DNA of 64,000 nt, from contig NZ_CP108053.1 in the NCBI RefSeq assembly GCF_036173105.1, positions 1,674,001 through 1,738,000 on the forward strand. Reading direction: 5' to 3'. The notes beneath the pieces are model-generated. The model was not told the origin of the DNA, made no database searches, and worked only from the letters and a program-made list of their open reading frames with translations. Of this stretch, positions 46,377 through 58,634 are shown piece by piece (the stretch's first letter is position 1; the number at the start of each line of letters is the position of its first letter). A program made the translations under genes and the position numbers. Origin of the DNA: Streptomyces sp. NBC_00287. Lineage in GTDB: Bacteria; Actinomycetota; Actinomycetes; Streptomycetales; Streptomycetaceae.

Positions 46377-48533
46377 TCACCCAATATCCGGCGGATCAAT
46401 CCGCACCCGAACCGCCGCCTCCCCACCCGCCCCACCTCGAGCCATCCGAGCAGCCTGCGCAGCCTTCAGCGCAGCGGCCAACGCCGCCCCCCTCCCCGGC
46501 GGCACCCGAATCAAGGCCCGCTCCCACCGCTCCCCCGGCGGCGGCCCCCCAACCCGCCGGGGTCGCCCGGGCGCCGTAACAGGCACAGCCACCGGCCCCA
46601 ACACCTCCGCCTCCCCAGGCAGTTCCACGGCCCGCAGAAACTCCCCCACAGCCTCCGCCGTACCCGACACCTCCGCCATCCGAGACACCGGCGGAAACCC
46701 CAGCTCGGCCCGCTCCGCAAGCTCCCGCACCGCATGCCCCACGGGATCCCACCGCACGAGCGCCTGCACAGGCCGCAAGGTCGGCTCAGCCACGACCACC
46801 ACGGTCCCCCCGACACCCTGCGGCCGCACCAGCGCACACGCCCCGATCCACCGCCGCAACGCATCCTCCCCGGCCCGCAGATCAGGCCGCCCCAGCATGG
46901 CCCAACCGTCCAGCAGCAGGGCCGCCGCGTAACCCCCCTCCGCCACCGGCTCAGCCCCCGGCGTACTCACCACCAGCGCAGGCGCCCCCGGCACGGTGTC
47001 CAGCACATGCTCCCGCCCGGACGTCCGCACCGGCACAGCAGGAAACGCCCGCCCCAACTCCTCCGCGGTCCGCCGAGCCCCCACCACCTGCGCCCGAAGC
47101 CGAAACCCCCCGCACTCCGCACAGTGCCAGGCGCCTTCCTCACGCCCACACCACCCACACCGCAACGCCCCGGCGTCCTGCGCCTCCAACGGCCCCGAAC
47201 AGTGCCGACACCGAGCAGGCGCCCGACAGTTGGCACACGCCAACCGCGGCACATACCCCCGCCGAGGCACCTGCACCAACACCGGCCCGTGCCGCAACGC
47301 CTCCCTGACGACCTGCCAGGCGAGCGTGGGCAGCCGAGCGGCCCGCGCGGCCTCGTCCCGGGCAAGGTCAGCGTCCCCCACCGTCCGCACCAGCGGCGCC
47401 GCCCCCCGTACCTGCTCCCGCCCGGCGACCAGCGGCCGAGCCCACCCGCTCTCCACGAGCTGCGCGGCCTCGACGGTGCAGTTCCAACCCCCCAGCAGAA
47501 ACGCACACTTGTCCTGCGCGGCCCGCAGCAACAACACATCGCGCGCATGCGGCTGAGGAGCATGCGGCTCACTGTGGCTGTCGTCCCCGTCGTCCCAGAT
47601 GACCACCAGCCCAAGGTCCCGCACCGGTGCGAACATGGCGGCCCGAGTCCCCACGACGGCGCGCACGGACCCGCGCCGCACAGCAAGCCACTCCCGATAC
47701 CGCTTCTCGGGCCCGGCATCGGCGGTGAGCACGGCATGCCGCCCGTCCCCCAACAGAGCGGTCAACGAGGCATCGACCCGCGCAACAGCCCGCCCGTCGG
47801 GCAGCACGACCAAAGCTCCACGCCCCGACGCCAGCGTCGCCGCGACAACCCGAGCGATCTCCTCGCTCCACTCAGGCCCGGGCAAGGCGCTCCACACGGC
47901 CCGAGGCGACCCACCCGAGGCCAGCGCCTGCAGAAACGCGTCCCCATGCTCGTACCGCCCCCAGGACCCCACCTCAGGCACCCCCGGCGCCGGCAACGGC
48001 TCGGGAGAGGGCCGCTGCTCGGCCCGGGCGCTGCGCGGCGGAACAGCGAGCTGAAGCACATCGGCCAGACTCCCCGCATACCGGTCCGCGACAGCCCGGG
48101 CCAACCCCAGCAGCTCCTCATCGAGCACCCGCTCCGGCGACACGACCTGAGCCAGCGCAGCCAACGGCCCCGAGTAGTCGGACTCGGCCAGCCGCTCGAC
48201 AAGAAACCCGTCGATCAGCCCCCCACCCTCACGACGCCCCTCCCGCACCCGATGCCGCCCGGCCCCGAACCGCACCCGCACCCGCACCCCGGGCTGCGCA
48301 TCGGCATCCAGCTCCTCCGGCACCGCATAGTCGAAGTACCGATCAAGATGCAGCACCCCCTTGTCCACCAAGACCCGGGCAACAGGCAACTCCGGAGCAA
48401 GCGCGGCCCCCCGCCAGGTCCGAGGCTTGGCCCGAGGCGTCTTGGCCTGACGCACACTCTCCCGAATAAACGCGAGCTGCTCCGGCGGCGCCCCCTCAGC
48501 CCCACCACGGACCTGCCCATCCTCGCTGCTCAC
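46377..48533 (-). CDS. priA: Primosomal protein N' (PriA), helicase-defective actinobacterial type
   Basis: 718 residues from GTG 48533-48531 (conserved start VSSEDGQ...PPEQLAFIRE). The DNA-binding N-domain is intact (LPVARVLVDKGVLHLDRYFD; VRVRFGAGRHRVREG). The zinc-binding insert is intact: CANCRAPARCRHCSGPLE, then CGWCGREEGAWHCAECGG. The helicase core is degenerate: where Walker A GxxGSGKT should be, the chain reads TLASGRGALVVLPDGRAVAR, without the Lys-Thr. DEAH is replaced by VVIWDDGDDS. Actinobacterial PriA homologues are known for this loss, so a structural role in replication restart is expected. Runs downstream of metK. Confidence 0.9.
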   Translation of the reverse strand: MSSEDGQVRGGAEGAPPEQLAFIRESVRQAKTPRAKPRTWRGAALAPELPVARVLVDKGVLHLDRYFDYAVPEELDADAQPGVRVRVRFGAGRHRVREGRREGGGLIDGFLVERLAESDYSGPLAALAQVVSPERVLDEELLGLARAVADRYAGSLADVLQLAVPPRSARAEQRPSPEPLPAPGVPEVGSWGRYEHGDAFLQALASGGSPRAVWSALPGPEWSEEIARVVAATLASGRGALVVLPDGRAVARVDASLTALLGDGRHAVLTADAGPEKRYREWLAVRRGSVRAVVGTRAAMFAPVRDLGLVVIWDDGDDSHSEPHAPQPHARDVLLLRAAQDKCAFLLGGWNCTVEAAQLVESGWARPLVAGREQVRGAAPLVRTVGDADLARDEAARAARLPTLAWQVVREALRHGPVLVQVPRRGYVPRLACANCRAPARCRHCSGPLEAQDAGALRCGWCGREEGAWHCAECGGFRLRAQVVGARRTAEELGRAFPAVPVRTSGREHVLDTVPGAPALVVSTPGAEPVAEGGYAAALLLDGWAMLGRPDLRAGEDALRRWIGACALVRPQGVGGTVVVVAEPTLRPVQALVRWDPVGHAVRELAERAELGFPPVSRMAEVSGTAEAVGEFLRAVELPGEAEVLGPVAVPVTAPGRPRRVGGPPPGERWERALIRVPPGRGAALAAALKAAQAARMARGGAGGEAAVRVRIDPPDIG

Positions 48534-48740
48534 ACTTGCATTCTTACCAAATGCCACTGACACCCGACGCCGGAGCAGCCTGCACTCGGCCGTCCGACCC
48601 CGTCCCACGCGACCACGTACTCACTTGCCCACGCATGGCCAAAACCGCTTTCTCGACGCGACGCCCGATGTCGGCTTCCCTCCGCATGAGGAAACGGGAA
48701 ACGCCACGCTGCGACGCATCGGGTACCGCAGCGTGCGTGA

Positions 48741-48971
48741 TGCCCTGGTCGCCTGCTGGGTCGGCGTACTGCGGCCCGGTTCGGTTTCGCAGCCGACGAT
48801 CCGGATGTCCATCTCTTCGCCGATCGGCTTCTCCAACTCGCTCAGGCCCACGGCAAGACCGGAGCCGCCGAGGAGATCAAACGCCGTTTCGGCCTCCACG
48901 GAGGTGACCGGTCCGAGGACGACGCCGCGGGAGACGAGGCGCCACCCGAATCCGGCGCACCACGCGAGTAA
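48741..48971 (+). pseudogene. Possible gene remnant between priA and metK
   Basis: In the frame ending TAA 48969-48971 the translation looks like real protein for about 50 residues (FAADDPDVHLFADRLLQLAQ, AHGKTGAAEEIKRRFGLHGG). No start codon exists in frame: a TGA at 48738-48740 closes it, and the good stretch continues upstream only in another frame (RIGYRSVRDALVACWVGVLR). This looks like the end of a frameshifted or truncated gene of unknown family. The gap 48534-49030 contains only this and the metK terminator. It could be chance reading in GC-rich DNA. Confidence 0.35.
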
Positions 48972-48977
48972 CGAGCC

Positions 48978-49011
48978 GAGGCCCGGCACTCCCAAGGGAG
49001 TGCCGGGCCTC
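48978..49011 (-). terminator. Strong terminator of metK
   Basis: A perfect inverted repeat of 16 bases (48978-48993 with 48996-49011), GAGGCCCGGCACTCCC and its complement, 19 bases beyond the metK stop. Confidence 0.85.
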
Positions 49012-49030
49012 GTCAGCTGACAGCGGAGTC

Positions 49031-50239
49031 CTACAGCCCCGCCGCCGCGCGCAGCGCGTCCACACGGTCCGTGCGCTCCCAGGTGAACTCGGGGAGCTCG
49101 CGGCCGAAGTGGCCGTACGCGGCCGTCTGGGCGTAGATCGGGCGGAGCAGGTCGAGGTCGCGGATGATCGCGGCCGGGCGGAGGTCGAAGACCTCGTCGA
49201 TCGCCTTCTCGATCTTCTCGGCGTCGATCTTGGCCGTGCCGAAGGTCTCGACGAACAGACCGACCGGCTCGGCCTTGCCGATGGCGTACGCCACCTGGAC
49301 CTCGCAGCGGGAGGCGAGGCCCGCCGCGACGACGTTCTTGGCGACCCAGCGCATCGCGTAGGCGGCCGAGCGGTCCACCTTGGACGGGTCCTTGCCGGAG
49401 AAGGCGCCGCCGCCGTGGCGGGCCATGCCGCCGTAGGTGTCGATGATGATCTTGCGGCCGGTGAGGCCGGCGTCGCCCATCGGGCCGCCGATCTCGAAGC
49501 GGCCGGTCGGGTTGACCAGCAGGCGGTAGCCCTCGGTGTCCAGCTTGATGCCCTCGTCCAGGAGCGCCTTCAGCTCCGGCTCCACGACGAACTCGCGGAT
49601 GTCGGGGGCGAGCAGCGACTCCAGGTCGATGTCGGAGGCGTGCTGCGAGGAGACGACGACCGTGTCGAGACGGACGGCCTTGTCGCCGTCGTACTCGATG
49701 GTGACCTGCGTCTTGCCGTCGGGCCGCAGGTAGGGGATGGTGCCGTTCTTGCGGACTTCGGACAGGCGCTTCGACAGACGGTGCGCCAGGAAGATCGGCA
49801 GCGGCATCAGCGTCGGCGTCTCGTCCGTCGCGTAGCCGAACATCAGGCCCTGGTCGCCCGCGCCCTGCTTGTCCAGCTCGTCCTCGTCGCCCTCGACGCG
49901 GCTCTCGTACGCCGTGTCGACGCCCTGCGCGATGTCGGGGGACTGCGCGCCGATCGACACCGAAACGCCACAGGAGGCGCCGTCGAAGCCCTTCTTCGAG
50001 GAGTCGTAGCCGATCTCGAGGATCTTGTTACGGACCAGCGTCGCGATGTCCGCGTACGTCTTGGTCGTGACCTCGCCGGCCACATGCACCAGGCCGGTGG
50101 TGATCAGCGTCTCGACGGCGACCCGGGAGGTCGGGTCCTCACGCAGAAGCGCGTCGAGAATGGTGTCGCTGATCTGGTCAGCGATCTTGTCGGGGTGACC
50201 CTCGGTCACAGACTCCGAGGTGAACAGGCGACGGGACAC
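49031..50239 (-). CDS. metK: S-adenosylmethionine synthetase
   Basis: 402 residues. Makes S-adenosylmethionine from ATP and methionine. All family signatures are present: [20 protein letters not shown] (ATP and Mg), [60 protein letters not shown]. Length is normal. In Streptomyces SamR-type effects of SAM on antibiotic production and sporulation are known, so the gene matters beyond housekeeping. The 240-base upstream region was examined for a SAM riboswitch and none was recognised. Confidence 0.98.
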   Translation of the reverse strand: MSRRLFTSESVTEGHPDKIADQISDTILDALLREDPTSRVAVETLITTGLVHVAGEVTTKTYADIATLVRNKILEIGYDSSKKGFDGASCGVSVSIGAQSPDIAQGVDTAYESRVEGDEDELDKQGAGDQGLMFGYATDETPTLMPLPIFLAHRLSKRLSEVRKNGTIPYLRPDGKTQVTIEYDGDKAVRLDTVVVSSQHASDIDLESLLAPDIREFVVEPELKALLDEGIKLDTEGYRLLVNPTGRFEIGGPMGDAGLTGRKIIIDTYGGMARHGGGAFSGKDPSKVDRSAAYAMRWVAKNVVAAGLASRCEVQVAYAIGKAEPVGLFVETFGTAKIDAEKIEKAIDEVFDLRPAAIIRDLDLLRPIYAQTAAYGHFGRELPEFTWERTDRVDALRAAAGL

Positions 50240-50479
50240 AACGCTCCCTGGGGTTGCAGCGGCTGCTGGCTGATCATTGGCGGACGGGCTCGGGGGCTGC
50301 GCCCGGCGACGTCCGAGAACAGTTTATCGGTCGCGCTCGGCCACAGGCCCACCTGTCTCGCCTCTCGGGAGCGCTGTGACCTGCGGCACGGGCATTCTGC
50401 CCAATCTTCCACGGCCTTGACCAGGGGCGCCACACCCCAATGTGCGGGGTTTCAGGAGGCCGTGAAGCGAATGCGGCAT

Positions 50480-51682
50480 TCAGCTCAGGCGCCCGGCCAC
50501 CAGATCCCACACGGTTTCGGCCAGGGCCTCCTTGGGACCGTACGGCACGGGCGTCTCGGTGCCGTCGGCGCCCAGCACCACGGCCTCGTTCTCCTCGGAG
50601 CCGAAGGTCTTGCGCTCCCCCACCTCGTTCACCACGAGCAGATCGCAGCCCTTGCGTGCCAGCTTGGCACGGCCGTTGGCCAACACATCGTCCGTCTCCG
50701 CGGCGAATCCGACGACCACCTGGCCGGGGCGGGCCCGGTCGGCGGAGATCTCCGCGAGGATGTCCGGATTCCGCACCAGGACGATCGGGTCCGGGTCCTG
50801 GCCGTCCTTCTTCTTGATCTTTCCGGCGGCGTACGTCTCAGGGCGGAAGTCCGCGACCGCCGCGGCCATGACGACCGCGTCGGCGTCGGCGGCCGCCTTC
50901 AGCACCGCCTCCCGCAGCTGTACGGCCGTTCCGACCTGGACGACGTCCACGCCCGCCGGGTCCGGCAGCCCGGTGTTCGCGGCGATCAGCGTGACGCGGG
51001 CACCCCGCGCGGCGGCGGTACGGGCAAGGGCGTAGCCCTGCTTGCCGGAGGAGCGGTTGCCGAGGAAGCGGACCGGGTCCAAGGGCTCGCGGGTGCCGCC
51101 GGCGCTCACGACGACGTGCCGCCCGTTGAGGTCGGGCTCGGTGACGCCCCTGGCCAGCACCCGGCGACAGACCTCGAAGATCTCCCCCGGGTCCGGCAGC
51201 CTGCCCTTGCCTGTGTCGACGCCGGTGAGGCGGCCGACGGCCGGTTCGATGACGACGGCGCCGCGGCGGCGCAGCGTCGCCACGTTCTCCTGGGTGGCCG
51301 GGTGCTCCCACATCTCCGTGTGCATGGCCGGGGCGAAGACGACCGGGCAGCGGGCGGTGAGCAGGGTGTTGGTCAGCAGGTCGTCGGCGAGGCCGTGGGC
51401 GGCCTTGGCGAGCATGTCCGCGGTGGCCGGGGCGACCACGACGAGGTCGGCGTGCTGGCCGATGCGGACGTGCGGCACCTCGTGGACGTCGTCCCACACC
51501 TCGGTCGAGACAGGGTTGCCGGACAGGGCGGACCAGGTGGCGGCGCCGACGAAGTGCAGCGCGGAGGCGGTGGGCACGACGCGGACGTCATGTCCCGACT
51601 CCGTCAGCCTTCGCAGCAGCTCACAGGCCTTGTACGCGGCGATACCGCCGCTCACACCCAGAACGACCCTCGGCTTGTCCAC
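50480..51682 (-). CDS. coaBC: Bifunctional phosphopantothenoylcysteine decarboxylase/synthase
   Basis: 400 residues from GTG 51682-51680 (VDKPRVVLGVSGGIAAYKAC). CoaC part (1-180): flavin-binding VLGVSGGIAAYKACELLRRL, catalytic His in VPHVRIGQHADLVVVAPATA, and PAMHTEMWEHPATQEN. CoaB part (185-400): GRHVVVSAGGTREPLDPVRF, NRSSGKQGYALARTAAARGA, KIKKKDG. It makes 4'-phosphopantetheine for coenzyme A. A strong hairpin separates it from rpoZ, so it may need its own promoter in the 41 bases between or rely on readthrough. Confidence 0.96.
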   Translation of the reverse strand: MDKPRVVLGVSGGIAAYKACELLRRLTESGHDVRVVPTASALHFVGAATWSALSGNPVSTEVWDDVHEVPHVRIGQHADLVVVAPATADMLAKAAHGLADDLLTNTLLTARCPVVFAPAMHTEMWEHPATQENVATLRRRGAVVIEPAVGRLTGVDTGKGRLPDPGEIFEVCRRVLARGVTEPDLNGRHVVVSAGGTREPLDPVRFLGNRSSGKQGYALARTAAARGARVTLIAANTGLPDPAGVDVVQVGTAVQLREAVLKAAADADAVVMAAAVADFRPETYAAGKIKKKDGQDPDPIVLVRNPDILAEISADRARPGQVVVGFAAETDDVLANGRAKLARKGCDLLVVNEVGERKTFGSEENEAVVLGADGTETPVPYGPKEALAETVWDLVAGRLS

Positions 51683-51723
51683 GGTCTCTCCCCGGCTCGG
51701 AAACGTACAACCCCCATCACACA

Positions 51724-51758
51724 CCACAGGCCCGGCAGCATGACTGCCGGGCCTGTGG
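51724..51758 (-). terminator. Strong hairpin between rpoZ and coaBC
   Basis: Perfect 15-bp stem CCACAGGCCCGGCAG (51724-51738) / CTGCCGGGCCTGTGG (51744-51758) with a 5-base loop, 25 bases past the rpoZ stop. Confidence 0.8.
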
Positions 51759-51783
51759 AAAAGACTGCTGCAAGCAGGAAATA

Positions 51784-52056
51784 TTACTGCGCCGGGCCCT
51801 CAACGGCCTCGGACGTCAGCAGTCCCGCGTTGATCTCCCGCAGGGCGATCGAGAGCGGCTTCTCGTGGACGTGGGTGTCGACGAGCGGACCGACGTACTC
51901 GAGGAGGCCCTCGCCGAGCTGCGAGTAGTACGCGTTGATCTGGCGGGCCCGCTTGGCCGCGTAGATCACGAGGCTGTACTTCGAGTCGGTGGCCTCGAGG
52001 AGCTCGTCGATCGGCGGGTTGATGATGCCCTCGGGCGCGGAGATGGAAGAGGACAC
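51784..52056 (-). CDS. rpoZ: RNA polymerase omega subunit
   Basis: 90 residues. The core omega motif [38 protein letters not shown] is unmistakable; it clamps the C-terminus of the beta-prime subunit. In Streptomyces, rpoZ loss affects morphology and antibiotics. It lies downstream of gmk (50-base gap), the same gmk-rpoZ pairing seen in most bacteria. Confidence 0.96.
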   Translation of the reverse strand: MSSSISAPEGIINPPIDELLEATDSKYSLVIYAAKRARQINAYYSQLGEGLLEYVGPLVDTHVHEKPLSIALREINAGLLTSEAVEGPAQ

Positions 52057-52106
52057 GCTCTACCTTCCGATGGATGGGAAAGATTAAGTCATGCGATCAG
52101 AGACGA

Positions 52107-52664
52107 TCACACAACGTCCATCAAGGCTAGCAGCTCGCGCGCCACGTCCTCGACGGAGGTGTTGACCAAGGTCACGTCGAACTCCGGCTCGGCGGCCAGT
52201 TCGACCTTCGCCGCCGTCAGGCGACGCTCGATCACCTCGGGCGGCTCGGTGCCCCGGCCGGTGAGCCTGCGCACCAGCTCCTCCCAGGAGGGAGGAGCCA
52301 GGAACACCAGACGAGATTCCGCCATGGACTCGCGGACCTGCCGGGCACCCTGGAGGTCGATCTCCAGCAGGACGGGCTCACCCGCCTCCAGGCGCTCCAG
52401 CACGGCCGCGCGCGGCGTGCCGTAGCGGTTGCCGGCGAACTCGGCCCACTCCAGCAGCTCGCCGTTGGCGATCAGCTTGTCCATCTCCTCGTCGGTGACG
52501 AAGAAGTAGTGGACTCCATGCTTCTCGCCGGGGCGGGGCTTGCGGGTCGTCGCCGACACCGAGAGCCAGACCTCGGGGTGTTCCTTGCGCATATGGGCGA
52601 CGACCGTGCTCTTACCGACCCCTGAGGGGCCGGAGAGCACGGTCAGCCGCGGACGTTCACTCAT
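52107..52664 (-). CDS. gmk: Guanylate kinase
   Basis: 185 residues. Phosphorylates GMP to GDP. Walker [21 protein letters not shown] (about 7-26), GMP-binding segments [20 protein letters not shown] and [20 protein letters not shown], Walker [16 protein letters not shown], lid [17 protein letters not shown]. It follows sIHF by 60 bases, with two small hairpins between. Confidence 0.96.
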   Translation of the reverse strand: MSERPRLTVLSGPSGVGKSTVVAHMRKEHPEVWLSVSATTRKPRPGEKHGVHYFFVTDEEMDKLIANGELLEWAEFAGNRYGTPRAAVLERLEAGEPVLLEIDLQGARQVRESMAESRLVFLAPPSWEELVRRLTGRGTEPPEVIERRLTAAKVELAAEPEFDVTLVNTSVEDVARELLALMDVV

Positions 52665-52683
52665 GCAGCGATTATTCCAGCAA

Positions 52684-52724
52684 TCCCGGGGTGCCCGGGA
52701 CTCCCTTCCCGGCAGTGCCCGGGA
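52684..52724 (-). other. Paired small hairpins between sIHF and gmk
   Basis: TCCCGG (52684-52689)/CCGGGA (52695-52700) and TCCCGG (52707-52712)/CCGGGA (52719-52724), sharing the direct repeat GTGCCCGGGA. They start immediately after the sIHF stop; partial termination or mRNA stabilisation are possible. Confidence 0.4.
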
Positions 52725-53048
52725 TCAGGAGCCGGTGCTGCCGAACTCACGCTCCAGGGACGCGATCTGGTTGGAACCGAGGCCACGCACGCGGCGGCTC
52801 TCGGAGATGCCGAGTCGCTCCATGATCTGCTTGGCGCGGACCTTGCCCACGCCCGGCAGAGACTCAAGGAGGGCGGAGACCTTCATCTTGCCGATGACGT
52901 CGTTCTCCTGGCCCTGCTTGATGACCTCGTGAAGGGAGGCGCCGGAGTGCTTGAGTCGATTCTTGACCTCGGCCCGCTCCCGGCGAGCCGCGGCGGCCTT
53001 TTCGAGCGCGGCTGCGCGCTGTTCAGGGGTAAGGGGCGGAAGAGCCAC
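52725..53048 (-). CDS. sihF: Streptomyces integration host factor (nucleoid-associated protein)
   Basis: 107 residues from GTG 53048-53046, with GAGGTGA 8 bases upstream; this is exactly the length of sIHF of S. coelicolor (SCO1480). The N-terminal long helix (VALPPLTPEQRAAALEKAAA) is followed by helix-two-turn-helix DNA-binding segments (LESLPGVGKVRAKQIMERLG; VRGLGSNQIASLEREFGS). It binds and bends DNA without sequence specificity, influences supercoiling, sporulation and antibiotic output. It is not related to HU/IHF of enterics. The 267-base upstream gap (53049-53315) after pyrF must hold its promoter; I see no certain elements. Confidence 0.95.
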   Translation of the reverse strand: MALPPLTPEQRAAALEKAAAARRERAEVKNRLKHSGASLHEVIKQGQENDVIGKMKVSALLESLPGVGKVRAKQIMERLGISESRRVRGLGSNQIASLEREFGSTGS

Positions 53049-53315
53049 GCCTACGTCACCTCGGATGTTGAACTGTCGGATACGGACCGGTGAGGAACCT
53101 AGTCGCCCCACACCTGGGGAGCCACGAGCAACACGCTTGCCCTTTGACTCTGCTCGGAGACTAGCGGCCAAGTCCGCCAGAGTCAGCGAGAACAGCGGAA
53201 AAGTCCTGGTCAGCCTCCGCCAGGACGGACATTTCAGACATACTGCCCCGGATTTGAGGATGTATTCAGACTCAAGTCGGCCCGCGGCCACTCATCGGAG
53301 GACTCGAACAAGCGT

Positions 53316-54155
53316 CTAAATAGTTACGGCTGCCCGGATCTCCTCCGCGAATCGCTCCGCCGCCGCACGCAGCGCCCCGACGTCGGGACCGTGCCGCAGC
53401 ACCCCTCGGCTGACGTTCGGCACGACATTGCGCACCGCCGCCCCGAAGACCCGGGGAAGGTCCGCCGGGGTGGCCCCCTGGGCGCCGATGCCGGGCGCCA
53501 GGAGCGGACCGTTGATCCTCAGGTCGTAGGACGACAGATCGCCCAGCGTGGCGCCGACGACCGCTCCGAAGGAACCGAGCGGCTCCTCCCCCTCGTTCTC
53601 AGCGGCCAGGTGCGCCAGCATTGTCGCGCCGACGTCACGGCCGTCGCGTCGCACCGCGTGCTGGACCTCGCCGCCCTCCGGGTTGGAGGTCAGTGCCAGC
53701 ACGAACAGCCCCGCGCCGCTCTCCCGCGCGAGCGCCACGGCCGGCGAGAGCGATCCGTAGCCGAGATACGGCGAGACGGTCAGCGCGTCCGAGAACAGCG
53801 GGGAGTCCTTGCGCAGGAAGGACTCGGCGTACGCGGCCATGGTCGAGCCGATGTCACCGCGCTTGGCGTCCATCACGACCAGCGCGCCGGCCGCCCGGGC
53901 CTCCTCGACCGCCTTCTCCAGGACGGCGACCCCGCGCGACCCGAAGCGCTCGTAGAACGCGCTCTGCGGCTTCAGTACGGCGACCCGGTCGGCCATCGCC
54001 TCGACGACCGTACGGCTGAACCGCTCCAGACCGGCGATGTCGTCGTTCAGGCCCCACTCCGAGAGCAGCGAGGCGTGCGGGTCGATGCCGACGCACAGCG
54101 GGCCCCGCTCGTCCATGGCACGGCGCAGCCGGGCGCCGAAGGGTTCCAGAGTCAT
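53316..54155 (-). CDS. pyrF: Orotidine 5'-phosphate decarboxylase (type 2)
   Basis: 279 residues. Last step of UMP synthesis. The type-2 catalytic motif LVVMDAKRGDIGSTMAAYAE (Asp-x-Lys-Arg-x-Asp) is intact. LCVGIDPHASLLSEWGLND is the N-terminal substrate motif, and LAPGIGAQGATPADLPRVFG binds phosphate. This longer form is typical of actinobacteria. The start overlaps the pyrD stop (ATGA), so translation is coupled. Last of the pyr genes in this run. Confidence 0.96.
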   Translation of the reverse strand: MTLEPFGARLRRAMDERGPLCVGIDPHASLLSEWGLNDDIAGLERFSRTVVEAMADRVAVLKPQSAFYERFGSRGVAVLEKAVEEARAAGALVVMDAKRGDIGSTMAAYAESFLRKDSPLFSDALTVSPYLGYGSLSPAVALARESGAGLFVLALTSNPEGGEVQHAVRRDGRDVGATMLAHLAAENEGEEPLGSFGAVVGATLGDLSSYDLRINGPLLAPGIGAQGATPADLPRVFGAAVRNVVPNVSRGVLRHGPDVGALRAAAERFAEEIRAAVTI

Positions 54156-55258
54156 GCGGCCTTCCTTACGTCGGCGCCGACCGCGTCGGCGAGGGTGGCG
54201 TACGGGCTGGTGCGCAGGCGGGCGGCGAGCCCCTTGTGGATCGCGCGGCCCCAGAAGGGCCCCTCGTAGATGAAGGCGCTGTACCCCTGGACCAGCGTGG
54301 CGCCGGCCAGGATGCGCTGCCAGGCGTCCTCGGCGTTCTCGATGCCGCCCACGCCCACCAGGGTGATGCGGTCGCCCACGCGCGCGTAGAGACGCCGCAG
54401 CACCTCCAGGGAGCGTGCCTTGAGCGGGGCGCCGGACAGGCCGCCGGTCTCCTGGACCAGGGCGGGTGCGGAGGTCAGACCGAGCCCCTCGCGCGCGATG
54501 GTGGTGTTGGTGGCGATGATCCCGTCCAGGCCGAGCTCGACGGCGAGGTCGGCCACGGCGTCGATGTCCTCGTCGGCGAGGTCCGGCGCGATCTTGACCA
54601 GCAGCGGGACGCGGCGCGTGGTGACGGTACGGTCGGCGGCCTCGCGCACGGCGCTCAGCAGCGGGCGCAGCGCCTCGGTGGCCTGGAGGTTGCGCAACCC
54701 GGGCGTGTTCGGCGAGGAGACGTTCACGACCAGGTAGTCGGCGTACGGCGCCAGCCGCTCGGTCGACTTCACATAGTCGCCGGTCGCCTCGGCCTCGGGC
54801 ACGACCTTGGTCTTGCCGATGTTCACGCCCACGACGGTCTGGAAAACCGGTGTACGGGAGGCCAGGCGCGCGGCGACGGCCAGCGAGCCCTCGTTGTTGA
54901 AGCCCATGCGGTTGATCAGCGCGCGGTCCGGCACGAGCCGGAAGAGCCGCTTCTTGGGGTTGCCGGGCTGCGCCTCCCCGGTGACCGTGCCGATCTCGAC
55001 GTGGTCGAAGCCGAGCATCGACATCCCGTCGATCGCGACGGCGTTCTTGTCGAAGCCGGCGGCGAGCCCGAACGGCCCGTGCATCCGCAGCCCGAAGGCC
55101 TCGGTGCGCAGCTCCTTGTGGCGGGGCGCGAGCGCGGCGGCGATGAAGGTGCGCAGCACCGGGATGCGTACGGCGAGCCGGATCCAGCGGAAGGCGAGGT
55201 GGTGCGCCTGCTCCGGGTCCATCCGCTTGAAGACGAGGTTGAAGAAGATCTTGTACAT
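54152..55258 (-). CDS. pyrD: Dihydroorotate dehydrogenase (quinone), class 2
   Basis: 368 residues from ATG 55258-55256 ([20 protein letters not shown]). The N-terminal helical extension (1-45) is the membrane/quinone-binding part of class 2 enzymes. FMN barrel: [52 protein letters not shown] with the catalytic Ser, [44 protein letters not shown]. It passes electrons from dihydroorotate to menaquinone. It follows carB by 67 bases with a hairpin between. Confidence 0.96.
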   Translation of the reverse strand: MYKIFFNLVFKRMDPEQAHHLAFRWIRLAVRIPVLRTFIAAALAPRHKELRTEAFGLRMHGPFGLAAGFDKNAVAIDGMSMLGFDHVEIGTVTGEAQPGNPKKRLFRLVPDRALINRMGFNNEGSLAVAARLASRTPVFQTVVGVNIGKTKVVPEAEATGDYVKSTERLAPYADYLVVNVSSPNTPGLRNLQATEALRPLLSAVREAADRTVTTRRVPLLVKIAPDLADEDIDAVADLAVELGLDGIIATNTTIAREGLGLTSAPALVQETGGLSGAPLKARSLEVLRRLYARVGDRITLVGVGGIENAEDAWQRILAGATLVQGYSAFIYEGPFWGRAIHKGLAARLRTSPYATLADAVGADVRKAA

Positions 55259-55288
55259 GGTCCTCACCAGAATTGGTGTCCTCACCAA

Positions 55289-55318
55289 GAGGGGGACACC
55301 GTTTCCGGTGTCCCCCTC
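55289..55318 (-). terminator. Hairpin between carB and pyrD
   Basis: Perfect 13-bp stem (55289-55301 / 55306-55318), GAGGGGGACACCG type, with a TTTC loop, 7 bases past the carB stop. It lies inside the pyr operon, so it may attenuate or stabilise instead of fully terminating. Confidence 0.65.
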
Positions 55319-55325
55319 AGGGCTG

Positions 55326-58626
<3,301 letters not shown>

Positions 58627-58634
<8 letters not shown>

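Noticed and set aside
45919..46932. Long open frame through the minisatellite into the priA 3' end
   Set aside because: The 63-base period keeps all frames open, the frame runs antisense into priA, and no ribosome site is seen.
50240..50479. SAM riboswitch ahead of metK
   Set aside because: No SAM-I, SAM-II or SAM-IV core motifs were recognised in the 240-base leader; a covariance-model search would settle it.
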